Below are positions 1 to 7,372 of a stretch of DNA of 17,179 bases, one piece after another. Numbering within the stretch: the stretch's first letter is position 1; each line of letters opens with the position of its first letter. The stretch is taken from the NCBI GenBank assembly GCA_009903855.1, contig WYEK01000141.1, positions 1-17,179 of the forward strand. Reading direction: 5' to 3'. Below the pieces are notes generated by a model, which was given only the letters and a program-made list of their open reading frames with translations, did not search any database and was not told the origin of the DNA. This DNA comes from Thermocrinis sp. GTDB taxonomy: Bacteria > Aquificota > Aquificia > Aquificales > Aquificaceae. The translations under genes and the position numbers were made by a program.

Positions 1-2
1 TG

Positions 3-332
3 GCAAACGTGGTTCTGATGCTTCAAAATTCCATATACTCGGTTATATCCCCCGAGGGCTGTGCGGCGATCCTGTGGAAAGACCAGTCAAAGGTAAAGGA
101 TGCATCAAGGGCTCTAAAGCTGACCGCCAAAGACCTACTGGAGCTAAAAGTCATAGACGCCATCGTTCCCGAGCCCCTTGGCTCCGCCCACTGGGACCCC
201 GTCCGGACTGCAAGGGTTTTAAAACGATGCATAAAAAAACACCTTAAACCTCTGCTGACTATGAACTCCCAAGAGCTTGTAAATGAACGCATAAAGAAGT
301 TTGAAAGGATGGGTATTTTTGTAGAAAGATGA
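3..332 (+). CDS. accA: Acetyl-CoA carboxylase carboxyltransferase subunit alpha, C-terminal part
   Basis: This is the 3' end of a gene that begins before the window; the frame is open from base 3, and the GTG at 9 is internal. AccA is the alpha half of the carboxyltransferase that moves the carboxyl group from carboxybiotin to acetyl-CoA, giving malonyl-CoA for fatty-acid synthesis in the cytoplasm. The stretch reading MLQNSIYSVISPEGCAAILW is close to the highly conserved C-terminal core of AccA, and the following IVPEPLGSAHWDP segment also fits the family. About 110 codons are present, roughly the last third of the protein. The stop overlaps the next gene's start as ATGA (329-332), so the two are probably co-transcribed and translationally coupled. 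The identification is firm; nothing can be said about the missing N-terminus. Confidence 0.95.
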   Translation, partial: ANVVLMLQNSIYSVISPEGCAAILWKDQSKVKDASRALKLTAKDLLELKVIDAIVPEPLGSAHWDPVRTARVLKRCIKKHLKPLLTMNSQELVNERIKKFERMGIFVER

Positions 333-2365
333 AAAATCTAATCATACACGGCCACTTTTATCAACCCTTTAGGGAAAACCCCTGCTTAGGAGAGATCCCC
401 TTGGAAGAGGGTGCCCATCCCTTTGAAGACTGGAACGAGAGAATATACAGAGAATGCTATTTACCCGTAGCCTACGCCCACTACAGAGAAGATGGCATAA
501 CCAAAGACATCATCAACGGCTACAAGCATCTCAGCTTTAACATGGGATGGACCTTAACCCATTGGTTGGAAAAAAAGCATCCCGAGCTTTTGGAAAGGGT
601 AAAGGAAGGAAGAGAACACGCCCTGGCAAGCACCTTTAACCATACCATCCTTCCACTGGACCCTTTGGAGGACAAAGAAGTTCAAATAGTTTGGGGTATA
701 AGGGCTTACGAAAAATTCTTTGGCAGAAAGCCTTTGGGATTTTGGCTTCCTGAGTTGGCGGTGGATGAGGAAACCTTAAGGCTTTTGAAAAAACACGGTA
801 TAGAATTTATCATCCTTGCACCCCATCAGGTCAAGGGCAACGCCAAATACCTTTGGGTGGAAGACTTGGCAGTTTTCGTCTATGATGGAGAGCTTTCCCA
901 TGGTGTGTCCTTTGGAGAGCTTTTGGTGTTTGCGGAAAAACTGCATCAACTTATGAAAAACAAAGAACCACCTGTGGTTATTGCCACCGACGGAGAGACC
1001 TTTGGGCATCACAAAAAGTTTGGCGAGCTTGCCCTTGCCTACCTTTTCAAAAAATATCCCGACGACTTTACCACCTTGGAGGATTACTACAGAGCCCAAA
1101 AGCCAAACCAAAGGGGAGAACTTGTACCCTATACCTCTTGGAGCTGTGTGCATGGCATTGAAAGGTGGAGGTCTAACTGTGGCTGTTCGGCGGGAGGGCT
1201 TCCGGGCTGGCATCAAAAGTGGAGGACACCCCTCAGGGAAGGCTTAGAGAACCTGCGGACTATGGTAAAAGAAAAGGCCTATTCAACCCTTGAGAAATAC
1301 CTAAGGGAACCAAAACTTGCCCTCTTGGATTATGTAGATGTTATATTGGAGAACTATTCGCAGTCCGCAAAGGAGGACTTTCTAAGAAAACATGCCAAAA
1401 GGCGTCTGTCCGTAAATGAGATCGTTGAAGTTTTCAAATCCCTTTCTGCCATCAAATACATGCACTTTGCCTTTTCCTCTGACGGTTGGTTTTTTGCGGA
1501 CATATCCGGCATAGAAACGGTTAAAAATCTCCTGTTTGCCAAAAGGGCAATAGGCCTGTTGGAACTTGAAGATGGTGAAAAGGTACTAATGGAATACCTA
1601 CAGCAGGCACCAAGCAATGTTTTAGCTTACGGGAATGGGCTTGGCGTTTGGCAAAAACTGGTCAAACCTCAGGTTTATGAGCCCAAAACTATAGCTAAAA
1701 CCGCTGTGTTTTTACATCTTTCGGAGGAAAAAACCCTTGGGCGGTGGGAATACGAAGTTCAAGAAAAAGAAGAGGGCTTTTATGTGAAGCTGAAGGACCC
1801 AGAGACGGAGGAAGCCCTTTCCTTTGAAATTGAATGGGAGGAGCTGAACCTTGAGGAGGTGCCGGATAGGTTCTTGGGAAGAATACTGAAAAGCTGGATG
1901 GAATCCTTTGAAGAAGGCTACCTCAGCTTTTTATCCGATTACATGTACCTCTTGGAGGAAGTAGCTTCCTATTCCAAATCCAGAAACTTTGGGTTTTTGG
2001 AGGATGTGAAAGACCACACGGAGCTCCTCCTGAGGTTAAAGTTAAAAGAACTCTTGGCAAAGGACAAAGATGTAAAGGCTATTAAGGAACTTTTTAACAG
2101 GGCACAACAGCTTGGCTTAGACCTAAAAGCACACCGCTTGTCTAAACACTTTGTAGAGCTCTGCCTTAGCAAGCTGGAAGAGGGAAAGGAAGAGGAACTT
2201 TTAGAGATTGTGGAGTTGATAAAAGACTACAACACTAAAGTGGGAAGGTTTGAGCTGATGATAGACCTGTGGGAGGTGCAAAACAAAGTTTGGGAAAGAA
2301 GACATTCAATAAAGAACAAAAAAATCTTTGAACTGCTCAATCTTCAACCATACGCCACAGAATAA
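329..2365 (+). CDS. GH57 glycoside hydrolase with DUF3536 domain (alpha-amylase/glucanotransferase type)
   Basis: This 678-residue protein has a GH57 catalytic barrel in about residues 1-300 and a DUF3536-like region in about 310-450. Visible landmarks are HGHFYQPF (7-14), WLPE (139-142, whose Glu142 matches the GH57 nucleophile), ATDGETFGHH (219-228, whose Asp221 is the likely acid/base) and a Cys-containing SCVHGIERW segment (272-280). DGWFFADISGIETV (about 385-398) is typical of DUF3536 proteins. GH57 enzymes are retaining enzymes acting on alpha-glucans (amylase, 4-alpha-glucanotransferase, branching); the exact substrate cannot be read here. A glycogen-related role is plausible. There is no signal peptide, so it is cytoplasmic. 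The last third (about 500-670) is Lys/Glu-rich and helical, without a recognised domain. It starts on the ATGA overlap with accA, and its end overlaps the convergent rsmI by 29 bp. Confidence 0.9.
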   Translation: MKNLIIHGHFYQPFRENPCLGEIPLEEGAHPFEDWNERIYRECYLPVAYAHYREDGITKDIINGYKHLSFNMGWTLTHWLEKKHPELLERVKEGREHALASTFNHTILPLDPLEDKEVQIVWGIRAYEKFFGRKPLGFWLPELAVDEETLRLLKKHGIEFIILAPHQVKGNAKYLWVEDLAVFVYDGELSHGVSFGELLVFAEKLHQLMKNKEPPVVIATDGETFGHHKKFGELALAYLFKKYPDDFTTLEDYYRAQKPNQRGELVPYTSWSCVHGIERWRSNCGCSAGGLPGWHQKWRTPLREGLENLRTMVKEKAYSTLEKYLREPKLALLDYVDVILENYSQSAKEDFLRKHAKRRLSVNEIVEVFKSLSAIKYMHFAFSSDGWFFADISGIETVKNLLFAKRAIGLLELEDGEKVLMEYLQQAPSNVLAYGNGLGVWQKLVKPQVYEPKTIAKTAVFLHLSEEKTLGRWEYEVQEKEEGFYVKLKDPETEEALSFEIEWEELNLEEVPDRFLGRILKSWMESFEEGYLSFLSDYMYLLEEVASYSKSRNFGFLEDVKDHTELLLRLKLKELLAKDKDVKAIKELFNRAQQLGLDLKAHRLSKHFVELCLSKLEEGKEEELLEIVELIKDYNTKVGRFELMIDLWEVQNKVWERRHSIKNKKIFELLNLQPYATE

Positions 2366-3014
2366 CGATCTCTCCCTTTATCTCTCCTCTTTTATTCAGC
2401 TCCTCCAAAACTTCCACCACCCTACCCCTTATGTACTCCTCGTGCAATTTGGTTAGCTCCCTCGCTATGCATACGGTGGTGTTATCTCCGTACACTTCTT
2501 TTATGGCTTCCAAGGACTTTAGCACCCTGTTGGGAGATTCAAAGGCTATTATAGTGCTGTCTTTGTATGCCTTTAGTTCCTCCAAGAAACTATTCAAGCC
2601 CTTCTTTGGCAAAAAGCCTACAAAGGTAAAGCGGTCTGTGGGTAATCCGGAGCCCACTAAGGCGGTTATAACCGCGCTGGGACCCGGGATCACTTCCACC
2701 GTTATACCCTTTTCAATGCACGCCCTTATGAGCTTGTATCCTGGGTCCGAGATAGAAGGCATGCCCGCATCTGTCACCAAGGCAACATCTTCCTTCTCAA
2801 GGAGTTTGATGATTTTTGGCACCTGTACGCTTTCCTTCGGTTCATAATAAGAGAGGAGCTTTTTACCCTCTATCTTGTAGTGATTGAGAAGAATAGAGGT
2901 TCTGCGAGTGTCCTCACAGGCTATAAAATTGACAGATTGAAGGACCTCTATAGCCCTAAAGGTTATATCCTTGAGGTTTCCTATAGGTGTTCCTACCACA
3001 TAAAGCTTTCCCAT
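2337..3014 (-). CDS. rsmI: 16S rRNA (cytidine1402-2'-O)-methyltransferase
   Basis: RsmI uses S-adenosylmethionine to 2'-O-methylate C1402 of 16S rRNA in the decoding centre. The 225-residue product shows the tetrapyrrole-methylase-type fold of this family: MGKLYVVGTPIGNLKDITFR at the start, ACEDTRRTS (33-41), VTDAGMPSISDPGYKLI (about 79-95), EVIPGPSAVITALVGSGLPT (about 106-125) and a FVGFLPKKG motif. E. coli RsmI is about 286 residues; the difference lies in the C-terminal part, so this is a shorter but complete-looking member. It lies 1 nt after the usp stop codon and is the last gene of the tRNA-Glu/gyrB/usp/rsmI unit. Its 3' end overlaps the convergent GH57 gene. The family assignment is firm. 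Confidence 0.93.
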   Translation of the reverse strand: MGKLYVVGTPIGNLKDITFRAIEVLQSVNFIACEDTRRTSILLNHYKIEGKKLLSYYEPKESVQVPKIIKLLEKEDVALVTDAGMPSISDPGYKLIRACIEKGITVEVIPGPSAVITALVGSGLPTDRFTFVGFLPKKGLNSFLEELKAYKDSTIIAFESPNRVLKSLEAIKEVYGDNTTVCIARELTKLHEEYIRGRVVEVLEELNKRGEIKGEIVILWRMVED

Positions 3015-3015
3015 C

Positions 3016-3807
3016 TCACTTCACCAAAAGTAGAGGTATGTTAGTATGGTGCATAACAAAGGTTGTTACACTTCCCAAGAAGAGCTCTTTTATCCTCCCC
3101 TTGGAGAAAGCTCCTAATAGCATCAGGTCCATATCCTTAGAATATTCTACCAGTTTTTCCTCCGGAATGCCAGAGAGCCTAACATAACGCACACCCTCTC
3201 CCACCTCTGCGGAGAGATCACCTTCTCCCACATGGACCGCATACACTTCTCCATCAAAGAGCTTTCCTATTAACTTGCCCATTTGAAGTGCTCTTTTGGA
3301 GGGCTCACTGCCATCGTATGCCACACAGATTTTCTTTATGTCTTTTTTCTGTTCCACCGCCACAAAGACGGGACACGGAGACCTTCGGGCTACGATTTCG
3401 GTGGTTGAACCTAAAAGAAAACCAGACACCGGCTTGTGAGATTTTTTCCCCAGCATGATAAGGTCCTCCGGGTCCGCTTGGGCTAAGATCACATGGTAGG
3501 GCTTGCCAGTGCTCTGATAGGAGGAAACCTTTACACCTTTGCTCCTACCCAAGGCTAAAAACTCGTCCAAAAGAACGCTTGCCTGACCTTCAAAGAACCT
3601 TTTAAGCTTTTCCGATATGCCCGCGTAATAGTTAAAGCCCAAAACCCCCGCTATATCTTCCAAAAAGCCCTCCTCCAAGATCCTTTCATCTATTACATGA
3701 ATGCCTACCACCGGCACATCCAACCTTTTCCCAAACTCAAAGGCATAATGTACCGCACCCCAACTGGTGGGAGAGCCATCCAATCCCACTAATATTCGGT
3801 TAAACAT
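3016..3807 (-). CDS. Tandem-domain universal stress protein (UspA family)
   Basis: This 263-residue protein consists of two Usp domains, about residues 1-150 and 155-263. Each begins with the family's strand-and-loop (FNRILVGLDGSPTS; KKICVAYDGSEPSK) and ends with the nucleotide-binding glycine pattern (LGKKSHKPVSGFLLGSTTE; LGAFSKGRIKELFLGSVTT). Both halves therefore keep the G-x2-G-x9-G(S/T)-like region that in ATP-binding Usp proteins contacts the phosphates. There are no membrane or export signals. Usp proteins respond to stress or starvation, but the specific role is unknown. The start codon overlaps the gyrB stop by 8 bp and the stop is 1 nt before rsmI, so expression should follow gyrB. 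The first domain has a longer helical segment (about 45-85) than the second. Confidence 0.92.
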   Translation of the reverse strand: MFNRILVGLDGSPTSWGAVHYAFEFGKRLDVPVVGIHVIDERILEEGFLEDIAGVLGFNYYAGISEKLKRFFEGQASVLLDEFLALGRSKGVKVSSYQSTGKPYHVILAQADPEDLIMLGKKSHKPVSGFLLGSTTEIVARRSPCPVFVAVEQKKDIKKICVAYDGSEPSKRALQMGKLIGKLFDGEVYAVHVGEGDLSAEVGEGVRYVRLSGIPEEKLVEYSKDMDLMLLGAFSKGRIKELFLGSVTTFVMHHTNIPLLLVK

Positions 3808-6175
3808 CTAAGTTTTTGACCTCCCTGGCGTAAGCGATTATGAACTCCCTCCTTGGCTCCACTTCCTCTCCCATGAGTATGTTAAAGATCCTGTCCGCCT
3901 CTATCGCATCCTCTATAGAAACCTTCAAGAGCCTCCGGGTGGCAGGGTTCATGGTGGTCTCCCAAAGCTGTTCCGGGTTCATCTCACCCAAACCCTTGTA
4001 TCTTTGAATTTCAAAGCTACCCTTTACAAGCTCCATAACTCCATCAAAGAGAGAATGAAGGTTGTCTATGATCTTGCTCCTCTTATCAAAGGTCACCTCC
4101 ACGGGTGCCTTTATTGGAATGCCTTCCAACAGATGTTTGTATGTAAGAGAAGAGAATAGGTCCGCATCCACTATAACCCTTTTACCTATGGCTTTATCAA
4201 CGAACACCAGTTCATAGGCAGATTCAGCCTCGTTAAACCTTGTGGATACTTCATAATTTTTGAGGTGTTCTTTCAACATCTGCACCTTTTTCTCCAGCAG
4301 ACTTGGATCCCTCAGGTCTTCTTCTCTGAGTTTAACCTTTAGCAAACCTTCCAGAATCTCCTCTCCCTTCTTCTTTACTAAGAGTCTGTACCCCTCCTCC
4401 GTTTCCTTTAGAGTTTTCAAAAGCTCCAAGAGCTTTTCTCCTCTATACTCCTTTCCTTCCGCATCCCTCAGAAGGACATCCCTCTTTATATGTTCCATCA
4501 AAAAGTTTTCCAACTCTCTGTCATCCTTGAGATAGGCGGTCATTTTCCCCTTTTTTACCCTGTAGAGGGGGGGCTGGGCTATGTAAAGATGACCCGCTTC
4601 TATTATTTTTGGCAAATATCTGTAAAAGAACGTCAAAAGCAGGGTTCTAATGTGAGAACCGTCCACGTCTGCGTCCGTCATGAGTATTATCTTGTGATAC
4701 CTGAGTTTGGAAAGGTCCATATCTTCCCCTATGCCTGTACCCAGGGAGCTGACTATTGCCTTTATCTCCTCGTTGGAGAGAATCTTATCAAGCCTTGCCT
4801 TTTCCACGTTGAGGATTTTACCCCTTAAAGGAAGGATCGCCTGAAACCTCCTGTCCCTTCCCTGTTTTGCAGAACCTCCCGCAGATTCTCCCTCTACTAT
4901 AAAGAGCTCGCATTTTTTCGGATCCTTTTCAGAGCAGTCCGCCAACTTACCGGGTAGTGTGGTATCCTCCAGGGGAGATTTTCTCCTGACCAGTTCCTTT
5001 GCCTTCTTTGCCGCCTCCCTCGCCAGTGCCGCTTCAATAGCCTTTTCCACTATTAGCCGGAGGATATCCCTGTTGTCTTCAAAGAAATCAGAAAGCTGTT
5101 CATAAACTATGGATTCTGTTATATTCTTTACGTTTTGATTTCCCAGTTTTGTTTTAGTTTGTCCCTCAAACTGAGGTTCTGGCACCTTGCAAGAGATGAC
5201 CGCTACCAAACCTTCCCTCAGGTCATCCCCCGTAATGGTTTCTTTTAACTCCTTTTGAATTTTTAGGCTGGGCAGAGCCCTCATAACTGCCTTGGTAAGC
5301 CCAGACCTAAAACCCGTTACGTGGGTGCCCCCATCCACAGTCTTTATGTTGTTTACAAAACTCTCTGTGATCTCTTTGTAATCCCTTGTGTAAGTAAAGG
5401 CTATATCCACCAAAACTCCTTCTTGCTCTCCCTTTATTCTTATAACCTTTTCAAAGAGGCGTTCCTTTCCTTGAGCTAAATAAGAAACCAGCTCCTCTAT
5501 GCCCTTGGTAAAGTGGTAAAAGACCTCCCTGCCAGACCTTTCGTCCTTTAAAAAGAACTTACACTCTGGGTTTAAATAAGCGAGCTCCCTTACGCGTTTT
5601 TCTACTATATCAAATTTGATTTTGGTGGTCTCAAAAATTTCTGGATCTGGCTTAAAGGTTATCTTGGTTCCCCTCTTTGTGGTGGAACCAACCACCTGCA
5701 CTTCAGTGACTGGCACACCCCTTATATACTCTTGCTTGTAGATCTTTCCGTCTCTGTAAACCTCCACCACCAGCCACTCGGAGAGGGCATTGACCACAGA
5801 TGCGCCCACTCCGTGAAGTCCCCCAGAGTATTTGTATGCCTTCTTGTCAAATTTCCCACCCGCACCCAGTATGGTAAAGACCATCTGCACCGCAGGAATA
5901 CCCATCTCAGGATGGATATCTACCGGTATGCCCCTTCCGTTGTCCTCTACAGTTACGGAGTTGTCCTCGTGGATAATGATGGAGATCCTGTCCGCATAGC
6001 CAGCCATATGCTCATCTACTGCGTTGTCCAGGATCTCCCAAATGAGGTGGTGCAAACCCCTCTCTCCCACATCCCCTATGTACATAGAGGGTCTTATTCT
6101 GACGTGCTCTAAACCGGTTACTGCTTTTATATCTTCTGCTTTGTATTCTTCGGAGAGGAGCTTTTCTTTACCCAT
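3800..6175 (-). CDS. gyrB: DNA gyrase subunit B
   Basis: GyrB is the ATPase half of DNA gyrase, which with GyrA introduces negative supercoils. The GHKL ATPase domain shows EILDNAVDEHMAGY (47-60; Glu47 catalytic, Asn51 Mg binding), EDNGRGIPVD (77-86) and the lid GGLHGVGASVVNALS (118-132). The TOPRIM domain shows FIVEGESAGGSA (425-436) and DADVDGSH (501-508), followed by the GyrA-contacting tail QRYKGLGEMNPEQLW (724-738). About 150 residues lie between DADVDG and QRYKGLG beyond the short Gram-positive form, so this has the inserted TOPRIM type, like E. coli (804 residues). I chose the ATG at 6175, giving 791 residues, because MGKEKLLSEEYKAEDIKAV is the expected N-terminus. A longer open frame up to 6268 runs through tRNA-Glu and cannot be translated from a processed transcript. 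No Shine-Dalgarno precedes the ATG. Confidence 0.95.
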   Translation of the reverse strand: MGKEKLLSEEYKAEDIKAVTGLEHVRIRPSMYIGDVGERGLHHLIWEILDNAVDEHMAGYADRISIIIHEDNSVTVEDNGRGIPVDIHPEMGIPAVQMVFTILGAGGKFDKKAYKYSGGLHGVGASVVNALSEWLVVEVYRDGKIYKQEYIRGVPVTEVQVVGSTTKRGTKITFKPDPEIFETTKIKFDIVEKRVRELAYLNPECKFFLKDERSGREVFYHFTKGIEELVSYLAQGKERLFEKVIRIKGEQEGVLVDIAFTYTRDYKEITESFVNNIKTVDGGTHVTGFRSGLTKAVMRALPSLKIQKELKETITGDDLREGLVAVISCKVPEPQFEGQTKTKLGNQNVKNITESIVYEQLSDFFEDNRDILRLIVEKAIEAALAREAAKKAKELVRRKSPLEDTTLPGKLADCSEKDPKKCELFIVEGESAGGSAKQGRDRRFQAILPLRGKILNVEKARLDKILSNEEIKAIVSSLGTGIGEDMDLSKLRYHKIILMTDADVDGSHIRTLLLTFFYRYLPKIIEAGHLYIAQPPLYRVKKGKMTAYLKDDRELENFLMEHIKRDVLLRDAEGKEYRGEKLLELLKTLKETEEGYRLLVKKKGEEILEGLLKVKLREEDLRDPSLLEKKVQMLKEHLKNYEVSTRFNEAESAYELVFVDKAIGKRVIVDADLFSSLTYKHLLEGIPIKAPVEVTFDKRSKIIDNLHSLFDGVMELVKGSFEIQRYKGLGEMNPEQLWETTMNPATRRLLKVSIEDAIEADRIFNILMGEEVEPRREFIIAYAREVKNLDV

Positions 6176-6188
6176 GGTGTTTTTTAAG

Positions 6189-6264
6189 CACCCCCGGCGG
6201 GATTTGAACCCGCGTTCTCCGCCTTGAAAGGGCGGTGTCCTGGACCTGGCTAGACGACGGGGGC
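6189..6264 (-). tRNA. tRNA-Glu (anticodon UUC)
   Basis: The 76 nt on the minus strand fold as a complete cloverleaf. The acceptor strands are GCCCCCG / CGGGGGU with a G discriminator, the D arm is GTCT...GGAC, the anticodon stem CCGCC/GGCGG encloses loop CTTTCAA, and the T arm is GCGGG-TTCAAAT-CCCGC. Anticodon UUC gives glutamate. The 3' CCA is not encoded. The first acceptor pair reads G1-U72 rather than a Watson-Crick pair. The gene sits about 9 nt downstream of the predicted transcription start and 13 nt upstream of gyrB, so it is the first element of that transcript and must be cut out by RNase P and 3' processing. Confidence 0.96.
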
Positions 6265-6279
6265 ACAACTGATATTTTT

Positions 6280-6308
6280 ATTATACCAAAAATCTTTGAG
6301 GCAGTCAA
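6280..6308 (-). promoter_or_regulatory. Strong sigma-70-type promoter for tRNA-Glu/gyrB
   Basis: On the minus strand, TTGACT (6308-6303) and a perfect TATAAT (6285-6280) are separated by exactly 17 bp. Transcription would start around 6273, just before the tRNA 5' end at 6264. This is the best promoter match in the window and fits a highly expressed stable-RNA unit. Confidence 0.85.
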
Positions 6309-6318
6309 GGGGTAATAG

Positions 6319-6347
6319 TTGATCCCCTCTTAACCAAAACTTAACAA
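6319..6347 (+). promoter_or_regulatory. Possible weak promoter for the Roadblock/MglA operon
   Basis: TTGATC (6319-6324) and TAACAA (6342-6347) lie 17 bp apart, upstream of a good Shine-Dalgarno (GGAGGT, 6371-6376) and the ATG at 6384. The -10 match is poor. A TAGAAT at 6356-6361 would start RNA inside the ribosome-binding site and has no -35. Some plus-strand promoter must lie in this 119 bp divergent gap; this is the best candidate but is weakly supported. Confidence 0.3.
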
Positions 6348-6383
6348 TACTCCATTAGAATTGATACCGAGGAGGTACTAATC

Positions 6384-6836
6384 ATGGACATGGTCTCCTA
6401 CACATTTTTAGACGAAGAGCTGGAAAAGCTCTCTTTGAAGTTAGAAAACTTTGTGAATAATGTGGGTGTTGATATGTGTGTTTTATGTGATGAGGGTGGA
6501 AGGCTAATAACTTTTGCACCCAGATTTGAGAGCTTAAAGCCTATTTCTCACAGGACTGCGGTCATCTCTGCGGCAGTAAACGGGGCACTAGAATACTTAG
6601 AAAACTTCGTTGACAGGGGAAAGGTTCTTTATGTGTCAGGAAAGTCCAAGAGCGTTTACATGATTAAATCAGAGAACTCCTTTATTCTGTTTGTGTCTTT
6701 TTCTAACAAAATACCCGTGGGTAGTGTGAAGCTTTTCACTGAGAGACTCATGAACGAAATCAATCCCATATTAGAATTAGCCCGAAACAGACAATCTGAG
6801 AAACGCGTCATAAAGTTTGAGGATATAGCATTATGA
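6384..6836 (+). CDS. Roadblock/LC7-domain protein, probable MglB-like regulator
   Basis: This 150-residue cytoplasmic protein has the layout of a Roadblock/LC7 domain in about residues 10-130. A first helix is followed by GVDMCVLCDEGGRLITF (28-44), a helix containing HRTAVISAAVNGALEYLENF (56-75), the strand pair VLYVSGKSKSVYMIKS (81-96) and FILFVSFSNKIPVGSVKLF (100-118), then a closing helix. Roadblock proteins of the MglB type are dimeric partners and GTPase-activating proteins of MglA GTPases. The next gene is such a GTPase and overlaps this one as ATGA (6833-6836), which strongly supports the pairing. The start is set by GGAGGT 7 nt upstream of the ATG. The short basic tail (about 135-150) is unassigned. 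The fold is judged from pattern and context rather than from strong sequence signatures. Confidence 0.75.
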   Translation: MDMVSYTFLDEELEKLSLKLENFVNNVGVDMCVLCDEGGRLITFAPRFESLKPISHRTAVISAAVNGALEYLENFVDRGKVLYVSGKSKSVYMIKSENSFILFVSFSNKIPVGSVKLFTERLMNEINPILELARNRQSEKRVIKFEDIAL

Positions 6837-7372
6837 GGGAGCTACGGATAGTTTACCACGGTCTTGGCATGGCTGGTAAAACTACAAACTTGGAAAAGCT
6901 TAAAGAAATTTACACAGATAAAGCTTACGACAGAATCCACCAGCAAACTAACGAAGGGCGGACTGTCTACCTTGATATGCTCATGCTTAAGTTCCAAACT
7001 CGTGTTCAAGGTTTATATGTTACAATTTCTCTATTCAGCACGCCCGGACAACAGAGATTTAAGATACTTAGACCTTGGCTCTTTGGAAATACATCCGCTG
7101 TTGTGTTTGTCTTTGACTCATCCAGAAGCATACAGGAAAACATGGAAAGTTTCCACGAAATGGAAGGTATTGTAAGCAAGAACAAAGTAGTGGTGCAAGC
7201 AAACAAAAGGGATATACCCAACGCAATTCCATTGGAAGTTATAAAAGAGACCTTTAACGGCATACCAGTAATTCCTGCAGTTGCAAAGGATGGTATTGGT
7301 GTGGTGGAAACTTTAAAAGAGGCTATAAAGATAGCTTTGACCGATGAAGAAAGGGTTGTTAGATCTTCTTAA
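6833..7372 (+). CDS. MglA-type small Ras-like GTPase
   Basis: This is a 179-residue bacterial Ras-superfamily GTPase of the MglA type. It shows the P-loop GLGMAGKT (10-17), switch I around EGRTVYLD (41-48), FSTPGQQRF (68-76) in place of the usual DxxG motif as in MglA proteins (TVPGQ), the base-recognition motif NKRD (124-127) and an AVAKDGIGV segment (149-157) at the G5 position. MglA proteins switch between GTP and GDP forms to set cell polarity and drive type IV pili or gliding; in other phyla MglA/Roadblock pairs do other jobs. The upstream Roadblock gene is the likely activating partner. The downstream gene starts inside this gene's end (29 bp overlap), so a three-gene coupled operon is likely. 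The family is firm; the cellular role here is inference. Confidence 0.88.
   Translation: MRELRIVYHGLGMAGKTTNLEKLKEIYTDKAYDRIHQQTNEGRTVYLDMLMLKFQTRVQGLYVTISLFSTPGQQRFKILRPWLFGNTSAVVFVFDSSRSIQENMESFHEMEGIVSKNKVVVQANKRDIPNAIPLEVIKETFNGIPVIPAVAKDGIGVVETLKEAIKIALTDEERVVRSS

Noticed and set aside
776..1216. 146-codon minus-strand open frame inside the GH57 gene
   Set aside because: It is antisense to a fully supported GH57 gene, has no recognisable motifs and is a by-product of the codon bias.
5732..6112. 126-codon plus-strand open frame inside gyrB
   Set aside because: It is antisense to the invariant GyrB ATPase domain.
6176..6268. N-terminal extension of gyrB from ATG 6268 (31 additional residues)
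   Set aside because: The extension is translated tRNA-Glu sequence; GyrB homology begins at the ATG at 6175.
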